DNA of 64,000 bases from contig CP030868.2 in assembly GCA_004010835.2 (NCBI GenBank), positions 372,001 through 436,000 on the forward strand, given 5' to 3'. Origin of the DNA: Oenococcus sp. UCMA 16435 (lineage in GTDB: Bacteria > Bacillota > Bacilli > Lactobacillales > Lactobacillaceae). Under the pieces are notes generated by a model. That model saw only the letters and a program-made list of their open reading frames with translations, searched no databases and had not been told where the DNA came from. The translations under genes were made by a program, and so were the position numbers. Below are positions 1 to 8,413 of the stretch, piece by piece. How positions within the stretch are numbered: position 1 is the first letter of the stretch; each line of letters opens with the position of its first letter.

Positions 1-151
1 AAACGATATTAAAAAATAAAGTTTAAAAATATAAATCCTTCTGTATTTTCCAGCCAATTACAAATCCCTTCCAAGAATTGGAATGACTAAGTTCATTATA
101 AGGTTAAAAAGAAATCAATTCAGCTATTTGCTTAGCTATTATTAAACATTA

Positions 152-580
152 CTATAAATTTTCATTAATCCGATTCGCCATATAAACGGCAAATTCTTTA
201 AGTTTTGCTTGTTCATATTTTTGATTCACAAAGGTCAGACCCCTGCTTCGATATTTCCCAATAGCCTGTTGAATAACATTAGAGAATACTTTCGGAAGAT
301 TATCTAAAACTCATAATCCACCAGATAATTTTGAAGTTATTAAACGATCTTTTTTATACACTGGAGCACGACACAGATTTAAAATTATGCACATCGGCTC
401 ACTAGTTATTTCGACAATAGCGGAATTAAAATCGTAAAGTATACTTGTTTTTTTATTATAGCAACCAAGGATATAAGAACCATGTAAATAGATTCCGATT
501 AATTTTTCCGCCAAGATTTTTTTATAACCAATCTTAAGCAATGATAATAATTCATCAGTTCTTGTCATCAAAGAAATCAT
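152..580 (-). pseudogene. Remnant of an aminoglycoside nucleotidyltransferase-like (AadA/DUF4111) gene
   Basis: The N-terminal part reads GIYLHGSYILGCYN, matching the nucleotide-binding G-S motif of streptomycin/spectinomycin adenylyltransferase-like proteins. It jumps directly to TSEPMCIILNLCRAPVYKK, which in the family lies far downstream, so a large internal piece is gone. An in-frame TGA at 311-313 follows GGL, where the family has a Gly-Gly-x-Trp-x-Leu stretch. Beyond the stop the same frame continues VLDNLPKVFSNVIQQAIGKY and ends at 152, as expected for the C-terminus. Deletion plus nonsense make it non-functional. The family assignment is by recalled motif similarity. Confidence 0.65.
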
Positions 581-901
581 ACCAAATATTTTAAAATCAT
601 AAATATAAAAAGAATCGATATAAAAATATTGTTGTTAAGTAATTATAATCCCTTATAATACTTGTTGCCCACTCCTGAAGCACGTTTCTAATTCTTATAA
701 ATTATCAAGGGCAAGAATATCGCCTTTTCTTGGATCACAAGCCTTCTAGCAAATAAACAAGCACCGTAGAAACAAATTAAAATTTGTCAAAATTTTAGTA
801 AAAGGAAGCGTTTTCTAGTAATTGAAAGCGATTCCTTTATCTTTTGATATAGAAATCACAGAATCTTCCATTTATAATTATTTCAGGGAGAACTGATAAA
901 C
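581..901. other. Non-coding, AT-rich decayed spacer
   Basis: No reading frame worth calling. The only structure seen is the hairpin and cre-like pair at 801-838. It separates two pseudogenes and looks like eroded accessory DNA. Confidence 0.5.
801..838 (+). promoter_or_regulatory. Hairpin made of two cre-like half copies
   Basis: Arms 801-815 and 824-838 pair over about 15 bp with one mismatch and one wobble, around an 8-nt loop. The right arm (822-836) fits the CcpA cre consensus WTGNAANCGNWNNCW completely; the left copy (about 803-816) misses it by one base. It lies about 65 bp before the broken gene at 902. It may be a catabolite-repression operator of that dead gene, or a weak terminator, since only a short T run follows. 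Confidence 0.35.
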
Positions 902-1445
902 ATGCCTTTACTGGGAGCTTTTAGTTTAATCTTTGCGATTTTTGCCGCTTTGTTCTGCTTAAGTTATGAACTGTTAGAAAAGGATCAAAGACATAAATTA
1001 ATTACTTTGCTATAGTCCTAATCAGCATGATAATACTGATAATTTCAGTATCAATATCAGGCACAAAAACTAAATTTACAGAAATAACTTTCAATAAAGA
1101 AAAAATAGCAAGTATAAAGAAAATCATTGAAAAAGAAAAATTTTATCAAAAGATGTAGTCAATTCAGATAGCAATGTAGAAAATAATCAAATCAAGATTA
1201 ATTCTGATGAACAATCTTTAAATTTATCTTACAAAGAAGTGTCCGGCCAAAATTTACGCAATGAATAAATGACTGATATGTTATCTGTTCAAGGACTAAC
1301 AACTAAGTATGAGAAAACTTGCATGATGAGATATTTCATAAACGAAGAAATCAACAAATCAATTGCATATTCAATGAAAAATATTTCCAAAAAACAAGCT
1401 GAAGAAATAAGTACAACAATGACTTATGGAGTTTTCGGATACTAA
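902..1445 (+). pseudogene. Multiply frameshifted two-helix membrane protein
   Basis: An ATG at 902 opens a hydrophobic segment (MPLLGAFSLIFAIFAALFCL) that stops at 1015. A shifted frame around 1003 continues with a second hydrophobic helix (FAIVLISMIILIISVSISG) and a basic region to a stop near 1156. A further shift near 1150 leads into KDVVNSDSNVENNQIKINSD and then a TAA near 1267. The same frame resumes with MTDMLSVQGLTTKYEK and ends at 1445. Joined together this is one membrane-anchored protein of about 180 residues with two frameshifts and one stop. No family recognised. Confidence 0.5.
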
Positions 1446-1469
1446 ATGTTATCTTTAAACAGATTGAAA

Positions 1470-1528
1470 AAGGTTACTGTACTCTAATAATTATGGAACA
1501 TCCATAATTATTAGAGTACAGTAACCTT
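1470..1528. repeat. Perfect 28-bp inverted repeat with a 3-nt loop
   Basis: Left arm 1470-1497 and right arm 1501-1528 are exact reverse complements, separated only by ACA. Neither side has a T run that would make it an ordinary terminator. It sits between a pseudogene and a small intact gene. It could be two transposon ends brought together, a MITE remnant, or a very stable RNA hairpin. Confidence 0.85.
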
Positions 1529-1597
1529 GTATTCGAATTCCAATAGGAATATAGATTGATTTTAAAGTTAAAAAATAAAATTTTAAGGATCATAACA

Positions 1598-1873
1598 ATG
1601 GAAAAGACTGATTTTAACAAATTCATGGAAGAAGTTAGCAAATTGAATGATGATCAAGACAAAATTTTTTTGGCTTCTGATCTAAGAAAACTCGAAAGTG
1701 CTGGTCAAAGCGAAGAAGCATTAATAAAAAACTTAAAACATGCGATCAGCGAAAACTTAATTAAAATTGTTGAAAAACAAGAAAATTGGCATCCTGAAGA
1801 TTATCTTGAAAAATACGATATCAAAATAACAAAATCCGGGCAAAATTTTATTAATTCAATTAATGATAATTAA
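1598..1873 (+). CDS. Small charged hypothetical protein, possibly winged-helix
   Basis: The protein has 91 residues. ATG 1598 is chosen over the upstream in-frame codon because AAGGA sits about 10 nt ahead of it. It is charged and soluble, with no signal or membrane segment. The C-terminal half (residues ~45-88: LKHAISENLIKIVEK, then YDIKITKSGQNFI) has the look of a recognition helix followed by a beta-wing, as in small winged-helix proteins, but no family is recognised. It is the only intact gene in the first 2 kb. Confidence 0.6.
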   Translation: MEKTDFNKFMEEVSKLNDDQDKIFLASDLRKLESAGQSEEALIKNLKHAISENLIKIVEKQENWHPEDYLEKYDIKITKSGQNFINSINDN

Positions 1874-2034
1874 AGAATTTTAAAAAAATAAGTTTTTCAG
1901 TCAATCTAATAAAATTGTTGAAAAAATTATTTTTATTGTGATTAGGCTCAAAAGACAGCTTATTTTGAGATATTGATAAATAGACAATTTTACAGGAATT
2001 TAGTCAATACATAAATTATCAACAGAAATTTATC

Positions 2035-2066
2035 ATAAAGTGTTCCTTAATGGGACACTTTATTTT
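2035..2066 (+). terminator. Hairpin with T run, probably bidirectional
   Basis: A 12-bp stem with one G-U wobble and a short loop is followed on the + strand by a six-T run. It overlaps the stop codon of the minus-strand gene ending at 2060, so it may also end that transcript; the preceding + gene is at 1598-1873. Confidence 0.6.
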
Positions 2067-3085
2067 TTAAAGTTGCGCCGCTTGCCTAACCAATATGCCA
2101 AAGCTAACAGTAGTAGAACAATAAGTGCAACCAAAGAGAACCAAATCCATGAATAATTGTGCTTAATAACAATTTTTTTATTAACACGGGCAGCTGTCTT
2201 CTTAGAAATTGTAAACTTTTTAGAAAAATCCCAATGTCTGCTGCCGGACTGTGCCTCAAGTTTTAAAGTATATTTCCCAGCCTTGATGCTTTCATCATTT
2301 GTGCTAATAGCATAATTAAAATTTGAATTAGGAGCCATCTGCATGTTTGTTTTGGAACTTTTAGAAATAACTGTGCTTCCATCACTATCAAGGACCTCAG
2401 AAGTTATCTTTAGTTGTCCAAAAACCGTTGGCGTTTGATTGGAAATTTTGGCCAGAATTACGGGAACTTTATTGCTCGAGGCTGGTTTGACATTTTCTAA
2501 AAGCAACTTAGTATGAACAACTTTATCTTGTTCGGACAAAAAGACTGGGATTGCGACTGCATAAGTATTTTTTAATTGAATGCCGCTGCTACTCTTGCTA
2601 CTGCTTTTCTTTTCATCTTGATTATTTGTCTCTTCTTTAATATATAGTCCACCGACAACCGTTCCGGAAAAACTTTTTTCTGGAATCTTTATTTTAAAAG
2701 TCAATGTTTTAGACTTCCTGGCTTTTAAACTCACCCTTTGAACATGACCGGCCATTTTTGAAAATAATAATTTTCCTTTAACCTTCTTGCCTGTATTTCT
2801 AAGATTATATTGAATCAAACCAGATGCCCCAGTATAGGCAGTATTGGGTTCGACCTTAAATGTTTTCAAAGAGCTACTTGTATTTTTTATAGTTATTTTC
2901 ATCGTCTGTACAGTGGCTGGATTGACTTTTAATTCAAAATAATCCTTATGATTATTGGTATCTGGTTGCACTGGTTTAACTGTAAAACCGGCTTTTGTTT
3001 GTGCACTGACGCTAAAACTGCTAATTAACAAAAGGCCTAACAAAGTTACCAGGACCAAATTGAAACGCAGAAAAAATTTATGCAT
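2060..3085 (-). CDS. WxL-interacting cell-surface protein (DUF916/DUF3324)
   Basis: The protein has 341 residues. It starts with a signal peptide ending near residue 29 (SFSVSAQ). The extracellular part has the DUF916 region (FTVKPVQPDTNNHKDYFEL) followed by the DUF3324 region (residues ~170-300). A single C-terminal membrane helix (WFSLVALIVLLLLALAYWLG) ends in a basic tail. This is the WxLIP architecture, whose members bind WxL proteins and peptidoglycan at the surface of Gram-positive bacteria. It lies 80 bp downstream of the WxL gene, so the two form a minimal WxL locus; the LPxTG component of larger csc clusters is not present. Confidence 0.88.
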   Translation of the reverse strand: MHKFFLRFNLVLVTLLGLLLISSFSVSAQTKAGFTVKPVQPDTNNHKDYFELKVNPATVQTMKITIKNTSSSLKTFKVEPNTAYTGASGLIQYNLRNTGKKVKGKLLFSKMAGHVQRVSLKARKSKTLTFKIKIPEKSFSGTVVGGLYIKEETNNQDEKKSSSKSSSGIQLKNTYAVAIPVFLSEQDKVVHTKLLLENVKPASSNKVPVILAKISNQTPTVFGQLKITSEVLDSDGSTVISKSSKTNMQMAPNSNFNYAISTNDESIKAGKYTLKLEAQSGSRHWDFSKKFTISKKTAARVNKKIVIKHNYSWIWFSLVALIVLLLLALAYWLGKRRNFKK

Positions 3086-3167
3086 AGACTTCCTTTAACC
3101 TCCTTAACAAAATAAAAACCAAAGAAATTGATCTCTGGTTTACATAAAGAACTAGAAAACAAAACAA

Positions 3168-3737
3168 TTATCCAGCAGTTGGAATAGACGCATTAGCCGT
3201 TAATACCCAGTTAACACTTCCTGAATAAGCACCGGCTAGAACGTTAGTATCTTGGCCAAGAGTAATCGAAGTATTAGTGGAGCTAAGTGCTTGAGTCAAT
3301 GTTCCGCCAGTCGAAGCAGAATTATCCCAAACCGTACTGAGAGTGCTTCCATCGGTTGAAGGAGTAACACTAATATCGTTAACAGTCAGTGATGATACAT
3401 CAAGTGTATTATCTCCATCAGTTAAGTCCGTAACTCCGGCCGCAAGAGACCAACCGTCGCCTGAACCGGTATCATCTGTGACTTGAATGCTTCCGGCCGT
3501 ATCCAGCGGACTATTTACAGTTGAAGTCGCATTAGCGATATCGCCAACGCCTACAGAAGTAAAGGCAAGATCCGGAACACTATCTAAAGATAACGTTCCA
3601 GCGGTGACACCTACACTAGCTGTGCTGGTTCCTGTTGTATCGGCATATACACTGCTAATGGGACTAACTAATGCAAATAGTCCTAATGACAGTGACGCTA
3701 ATAACGATAACGGACCAATCTTTGACAATTTTTTCAT
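3168..3737 (-). CDS. WxL-domain cell-surface protein
   Basis: The protein has 189 residues. A signal peptide ends near residue 32 (SVYADT). The rest is rich in Ser, Thr, Asp and Gly. It carries the two diagnostic motifs, GWSL near residue 95 and VNWVL near residue 175, next to the C-terminus. WxL domains attach non-covalently to peptidoglycan. The size is that of the small WxL class, essentially one WxL domain. An AGGAG site precedes the ATG. It is probably co-transcribed with the WxLIP gene at 2060-3085. Confidence 0.88.
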   Translation of the reverse strand: MKKLSKIGPLSLLASLSLGLFALVSPISSVYADTTGTSTASVGVTAGTLSLDSVPDLAFTSVGVGDIANATSTVNSPLDTAGSIQVTDDTGSGDGWSLAAGVTDLTDGDNTLDVSSLTVNDISVTPSTDGSTLSTVWDNSASTGGTLTQALSSTNTSITLGQDTNVLAGAYSGSVNWVLTANASIPTAG

Positions 3738-4115
3738 AAAAAACTCCTAAGCCTTTTTAAAAAGGCTTTACTTAAATGCAATTATTTTATTAAACGAGAT
3801 TCACTTTCAGTCATGCGCCATACATTCACGGTCTTCTACATTATGGGTAGACGCTAAAAATTCACTTTTTACAAAGCTGTTTTCTTAAAAAAGATCAATA
3901 TTTTATCAATAATTTTTCTTTTTTAAATTAAAAGGATTGATTTGATAGTCTTTAGTGATTCTTAGTGACTTTACTCACTATTAAATTTATTATGCTAGAA
4001 TTTAGGCGCCTGTAAGTTTAGGGTCTACCCATAGCGTAATTAAAATAAAATTGTTAAACTAAAATTAATAATTATTACTTTAGAATGTTTAATAAATATT
4101 TGGATACTATAAAAA
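3738..4115. other. Divergent spacer with inverted 11-bp repeats
   Basis: This is 378 bp between the WxL gene (minus) and the recombinase (plus). TATGGGTAGAC at 3842-3852 recurs inverted at 4023-4033, each with a TAC triplet two bases beyond, so the pair spans 3837-3852 and 4023-4038. Between them lie two direct TTAGTGA repeats 10 bp apart (3952-3958, 3962-3968), an inverted partner half at about 3975-3980, and an extended -10 box (TG 3993-3994, TAGAAT 3996-4001) reading toward the recombinase. The repeats could be regulator operators or recombination sites. Confidence 0.5.
3749..3768 (-). promoter_or_regulatory. Palindrome in the 5' leader of the WxL gene
   Basis: A perfect 20-bp palindrome (AAGCC, five T, five A, GGCTT) lies immediately before the AGGAG ribosome-binding site of the WxL gene. 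In RNA it would form a hairpin touching the site. It could stabilise the message or tune translation. Confidence 0.5.
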
Positions 4116-4719
4116 ATGAAAATTGCTTACGCACGGGTCTCTTTCTCAAGAACAAAACTTAGCTCGGCAAATTGCCCGCTTAAAAGCCGTTCCAGTCGAT
4201 CGAATTTTTACTGAAAAACAATCGGGTAAAAATTTTAGCGAACGAAATAAATTACAAAACTTATTAGTTTCTCTTAAAAAAGGGGACATTGTTTATGTGA
4301 CCAGTCTTGATCGTTTGGGTCGCAATGCCAATGACTTGACTAAGCTAATTCAACTAATACGAGAAAAAGGTGCTACATTTCAAAGTCTGGATTTACCAGA
4401 TTTTTCGGCCATTCCAGATCCAAATTTGCGAAACATGCTAAACGACATATTGTTAACCGTTTTTAAATTTCAAGCACAAAGTGAGCGGGAAAGAATTCAC
4501 GAACGTCAAAGACAAGGAATCGAAATAGCTAAAGCTAAAGGAATCTACAAGGGTCGTCCGGTTCTATACAGTGCTTTAACGAATAATGTTCATAGACGAT
4601 CAATATATTTGGCTATTAAAAAAGACTTGAAACACGGTGGATCGGCAATTCAATTAGCAAAAAAATATGGTGTAAGTCATAGTACGGTTTATCGCATTAA
4701 ACACGAAATACGTTTATAA
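4116..4719 (+). pseudogene. Serine recombinase (resolvase/invertase), frameshifted at its N-terminus
   Basis: ATG 4116 opens with MKIAYARVS, the standard start of a serine recombinase including catalytic Ser9. The remaining sequence is in the +1 frame: SQEQNLARQIARL, then LDRLGRNANDLTKLI, the long E-helix (QSERERIHERQRQGIEIAKAKG), KGRP and a C-terminal helix-turn-helix (SAIQLAKKYGVSHSTVYRIK). Removing one T from TTT 4142-4144 restores a continuous ~200-residue protein of normal family length. The catalytic serine is therefore cut off from the rest unless frameshifting or slippage repairs it. It may have acted on the repeats at 3837-4038. Confidence 0.82.
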
Positions 4720-4794
4720 TGCAAAAGTTAAATATGTAGAAAAGATAAAATAAGCATAATTTTAATGAAAATAATAAATCAATATTTGGATCTT

Positions 4795-4835
4795 AAACAA
4801 AAATCGTTAGGCTAATCTCTAACGATTTTTTAATT
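4795..4835 (+). terminator. Terminator after the recombinase
   Basis: A stem AAATCGTTAG / CTAACGATTT with an 8-nt loop is followed by a T run on the + strand, 80 bp after the recombinase stop. Confidence 0.8.
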
Positions 4836-5362
4836 TACCCATTACTAATAATGATTCTATAAACACACTTATTAAATATATGCCTGTTTGCCAATTCTTT
4901 TAAACGGTTGGCAACTTAGCAAGTATCCTTTCGGCCAATAAAATATTCCCCTTTTATTAGATCAACGAATAAAAAATTCCCCGCTTGTCACATCAGTTTC
5001 AAAACAGTATCGATAATTAATTCATTACTTGATTTAAATAAAAACATGATTTTCATCATTCTTAGAATCAAACAATAAAAAATTTGAGGCAAAACAATTA
5101 TATTTTATAGCTTAAAGCACAACTCGACTGTTAATTTAGTGGCCGGAGAAATTATATTCAGTATATGTTAGTAAGATATTTAGTCGTACAAATATTTCAA
5201 TTGCGAAAAAACTTATGCATATTTGTTAAAAATTAGTCGGAAGAAGGGCGGAAAGAAAACAATAAAATTAATGACGATATAATTTTGTGTGCAAACTGCT
5301 TAGTTATCGCTGATTTTTATGCCTGAAAATATATCTAAATAGTAGCTGAAAACCCTTGTAGG
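4836..5362. other. Gene-poor AT-rich spacer
   Basis: No convincing coding frame on either strand. There is a short inverted repeat (TTGCCAA / TTGGCAA, around 4889-4915) and a pair of similar AATAAAA-ATTCCCC stretches near 4938 and 4967. It ends at the tRNA-Cys terminator and is probably residue of decayed accessory DNA. Confidence 0.45.
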
Positions 5363-5415
5363 AGTAAGAAAAAAAGCGTTATATCAGTGATCCTATTGGA
5401 TCACTGATATAACGC
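5363..5415 (-). terminator. Terminator of tRNA-Cys with a perfect 18-bp stem
   Basis: Arms 5376-5393 and 5398-5415 are exact complements around a 4-nt loop. In the minus direction they are followed by a run of T. It starts 5 nt after the tRNA 3' end, so tRNA-Cys is a single-gene unit. Confidence 0.9.
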
Positions 5416-5420
5416 CCTAA

Positions 5421-5491
5421 AGGTGGTAACGGGAATCGAACCCGTGATAACGGTTTTGCAGACCATCGCCTTACCGCTTGGCTATACCACC
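5421..5491 (-). tRNA. tRNA-Cys (anticodon GCA)
   Basis: On the minus strand a 7-bp acceptor stem (GGTGGTA / TACCACC), a D arm with AAGCGGTAAGG, the anticodon stem-loop GGTCTGCAAAACC (loop CTGCAAA, anticodon GCA) and a normal TTCGAAT T-loop can all be folded. The discriminator base is T, usual for tRNA-Cys. CCA is not encoded. Confidence 0.95.
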
Positions 5492-5546
5492 AAAAAAGTC
5501 ACCTATAAAATCATAGCAAAAAGAACGAGAAAATGATTAAAGACTT

Positions 5547-5558
5547 TATAATTTAAGT
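5547..5558 (+). promoter_or_regulatory. -10 box placing transcription start at the ATG (leaderless candidate)
   Basis: A perfect TATAAT at 5547-5552 is followed by exactly 6 nt and then ATG 5559. No ribosome-binding site is present. The -35 region is poor. Confidence 0.5.
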
Positions 5559-6380
5559 ATGAACCCAATAAAATTATTTGCCAGTGACATTGATGGAACT
5601 TTTGTTAATGATAAAAAAACATTTAATCAAAAACTTTTTCAAGCAACTTTAGACAAAATGAACTTCAATCATCAGTTCTTCGTAGTTGCTTCTGGAAGAT
5701 CTTATAATCGCATTGTTCAAGTCTTTAAAAATTATATTCATAAATACAATATTAGTTTCGTTTCTCAAAATGGTGCTTCGGTGTTCGTTAATGGGAAAAA
5801 TATTTTTAGTTCTCCAATTGACACGGGACTTTTGGAAAAATTTTTTTATGCCTTACCAGATTTAAGTATTAAACCAGATCGAATAGTTTTCGAAGGAGAT
5901 TTAAATACCTATGCTCCTGATTATCAGGAGCAAGCAAAGTTAAATGAAATAAGTATTTATAATCCAAAGTTAAAGATAATTCATAACTTTTCAGAAATAA
6001 ATGAACCAATTGAAAAGATCGCTCTTTTTTGGAAAAGCGTTGATCAAAAGCTGATGGCCGAAGAACTAATTTCTAAAACAGAAATCAAAGGGGTCCGGGC
6101 CACTTCTTCAGGATATGGAGCAATGGATATTATTAATCGTGGAATTTCAAAAGCAGTCGGTTTACAAAAGCTCGGGGCATACCTAGGACTCCATCATGAT
6201 GAAATGGCAGCCTTTGGAGATGGAGAAAATGATTTGGAAATGCTTTATTACGTCGCCTATCCTTTCGTTATGCCAAACGCCCCGGAATTTATTAAAAAAC
6301 AGTTTTCCGGTGAACAAATCGCCTTATCAGATAATAATCATGACGGTGTTTTAAAAACAATTGAAAAGATGATTGAATAA
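5559..6380 (+). CDS. Cof-type HAD-family sugar-phosphate phosphatase
   Basis: The protein has 273 residues, the normal size of the Cof/YidA subfamily. Motif I (FASDIDGTF, residues ~8-16) contains the nucleophile and acid/base aspartates. Motif II is VASGRS, the motif III lysine is in ISKAVGL, and motif IV is FGDGENDLEM. The type-C2 cap lies between motifs II and III. Such enzymes dephosphorylate sugar phosphates or related metabolites; the substrate cannot be told. No Shine-Dalgarno precedes the ATG, but a TATAAT lies 6 nt upstream, so the mRNA may be leaderless. Convergent with typA. Confidence 0.85.
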   Translation: MNPIKLFASDIDGTFVNDKKTFNQKLFQATLDKMNFNHQFFVVASGRSYNRIVQVFKNYIHKYNISFVSQNGASVFVNGKNIFSSPIDTGLLEKFFYALPDLSIKPDRIVFEGDLNTYAPDYQEQAKLNEISIYNPKLKIIHNFSEINEPIEKIALFWKSVDQKLMAEELISKTEIKGVRATSSGYGAMDIINRGISKAVGLQKLGAYLGLHHDEMAAFGDGENDLEMLYYVAYPFVMPNAPEFIKKQFSGEQIALSDNNHDGVLKTIEKMIE

Positions 6381-6454
6381 TAAAGTTTTCGATTAAAGTT
6401 TAATTTCTATTTTTTGACTTTTATTAATATTTATTTCTCAGAATATCCAATATA

Positions 6455-6484
6455 AAAACCGTTAGTTTAATTACTAACGGTTTT
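6455..6484. terminator. Bidirectional terminator between the HAD gene and typA
   Basis: A 12-bp stem (AAAACCGTTAGT / ACTAACGGTTTT) with a 6-nt loop has A/T runs on both sides, suited to both converging genes. Confidence 0.85.
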
Positions 6485-6495
6485 AAAATAATTAA

Positions 6496-8331
6496 TTAAT
6501 TATTCCGATGACGAGCTACCTTTTCACGTTCGTTGGTCTTCAAAATAATCTTGCGAAGACGCGTATTTTCAGGAGTAACCTCAACTAATTCATCATCATT
6601 TAAGAATTCAATTGATTCCTCGAGTGTTAAATGGGTCGGTGTCTTAATAATCGCCGTTTGATCCTTATTTGAAGAACGGACATTACTTTGTGCTTTCATA
6701 CGGGTAATGTTGACAGAGATATCATTTTCTCGGGAATTCTCGCCAACAATCATTCCTTCATAAACCTCAGTGCCAGGATCAACAAAAATGGTACCGCGAT
6801 CTTCCACTTGCATAATTGCATAAGTCGTAACAGTTCCATGACTAATTGCAACCAAAGTACCATTACGACGGCCTGGATTCCATCCGGTAATAACTGGACG
6901 ATAATCCAAAAATGTATGGTTATAAATACCATATCCGCGAGTAGAACTCAAAAATTCACTAGAATAACCAATCAAGCCGCGTGAAGGAGCAACAAAGTGC
7001 AAACGGGTCTGGCCGTTGCCTTGTGGTTCCATATTTAATAATTCTCCCTTGCGTTCCGACAAAGATTGGATAATTGAACCAGTATATTCTTCAGGTGTAT
7101 CAATTTGTACATCTTCAAAAGGTTCGCAACGTGTTCCATCGATCTCACGATAAATAACTTTCGGACGACCTGCCTGCAGCTCAAAACCCTCTCGACGCAA
7201 CGTCTCGATTAAAATTGAAAGATGTAGTTCTCCACGTCCAGAAACAGTCCAGACACCAGGTGTCTTTGTATCTACGACTCGCAGCGAAACATCAGTATGC
7301 AGTTCCTGCTTCAATCGATCTTCCAATTGGCGGGCAGTTACGAATTTTCCTTCACGACCGGCAAAGGGCGAATCATTTGTTCTAAAAATCATTTGCAGAG
7401 TTGGTGGATCAATTCTCAATGGAGGCAATGCATCAGGGTGGCTGGAAGCGGCAACTGTTTCACCAACATTAATTTCTTCCATTCCGGAAACAGCAATTAA
7501 ATCACCAGCTTCGGCTCGGTTAATATCAATTCTTTTCAAACCCAAAAAACCCATTAATTTCGTTACACGAAAATCTTTATGAGAACCATCCAATTTTAAA
7601 ACAGTAACATTATCGCCAACTTTAATCGTTCCACGAACAACGCGGCCAATTCCAATACGGCCAACAAAATCATTGTAGTCAAGCATAGCAACTTGGAACT
7701 GCATTGGTTCATCGGAATTATCAATCGGAGCCGGAATTGTTTTAAAAACCGTATCAAAAATCGGTTTCATCGTATGTTCCTGTTTACTTATGTCAGCTGA
7801 GTAGCTACTGGTCCCATTCATTGCAGACGCATAGATAACTGGAAAATCAAGCATTTCATCATCAGCACCCAACTCAATAAACAAATCCAAAACCTCGTCA
7901 ACCACCTCTTGTGGGCGGGCTCCAGGGCGATCAACCTTATTAATGATCACAATTGGAGTCAAATGTTGCTCAAAAGCTTTTTTTAAAACAAAACGTGTTT
8001 GCGGCATCGTTCCTTCAAAAGCATCAACAACAAGTAAAACACCGTCAACCATGGTCATGATACGTTCAACTTCACCACCAAAATCAGCGTGACCTGGGGT
8101 ATCAACAATATTAATCTGCTTATTACCAACTTTAATTGCTGTCGTTTTTGAAAGAATGGTAATTCCACGTTCTTTTTCAATTGGATTCGTATCCATTGCG
8201 CGATCAGCGATTTGTGTATGTGAATCAAAAGTATCTGATTGTTTTAGCATTTCGTTAACCAATGTAGTCTTACCATGATCAACATGGGCGATAATCGCAA
8301 TATTTCTAATATCTTCTCTCGTTTTTGCCAT
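6496..8331 (-). CDS. typA: Translational GTPase TypA/BipA
   Basis: The protein has 611 residues, full length. The G domain has [11 protein letters not shown] (P-loop), [18 protein letters not shown] and [11 protein letters not shown]-like domains II, III and V follow, then the BipA-specific C-terminal domain ([16 protein letters not shown] and following). TypA binds 70S ribosomes and supports stress adaptation and 50S assembly. AAAGGAA precedes the ATG. It is divergent from def with about 100 bp between them. Confidence 0.96.
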   Translation of the reverse strand: MAKTREDIRNIAIIAHVDHGKTTLVNEMLKQSDTFDSHTQIADRAMDTNPIEKERGITILSKTTAIKVGNKQINIVDTPGHADFGGEVERIMTMVDGVLLVVDAFEGTMPQTRFVLKKAFEQHLTPIVIINKVDRPGARPQEVVDEVLDLFIELGADDEMLDFPVIYASAMNGTSSYSADISKQEHTMKPIFDTVFKTIPAPIDNSDEPMQFQVAMLDYNDFVGRIGIGRVVRGTIKVGDNVTVLKLDGSHKDFRVTKLMGFLGLKRIDINRAEAGDLIAVSGMEEINVGETVAASSHPDALPPLRIDPPTLQMIFRTNDSPFAGREGKFVTARQLEDRLKQELHTDVSLRVVDTKTPGVWTVSGRGELHLSILIETLRREGFELQAGRPKVIYREIDGTRCEPFEDVQIDTPEEYTGSIIQSLSERKGELLNMEPQGNGQTRLHFVAPSRGLIGYSSEFLSSTRGYGIYNHTFLDYRPVITGWNPGRRNGTLVAISHGTVTTYAIMQVEDRGTIFVDPGTEVYEGMIVGENSRENDISVNITRMKAQSNVRSSNKDQTAIIKTPTHLTLEESIEFLNDDELVEVTPENTRLRKIILKTNEREKVARHRNN

Positions 8332-8413
8332 TCATAATTCCTTTACAAACAAAAAGCTGCTTATGCAGCCACTGATAGTTTATAATACACGAAAAATAGT
8401 CGCTTGGCTAGCC

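Noticed and set aside
3487..3750. 87-residue + strand frame opposite the WxL gene
   Set aside because: Shadow of a well-supported WxL gene; no start signals.
4836..5420. tRNA-Cys as an attachment site of an integrated element
   Set aside because: No direct repeat of the tRNA 3' end was found in the adjoining spacer, and no tyrosine integrase is present.
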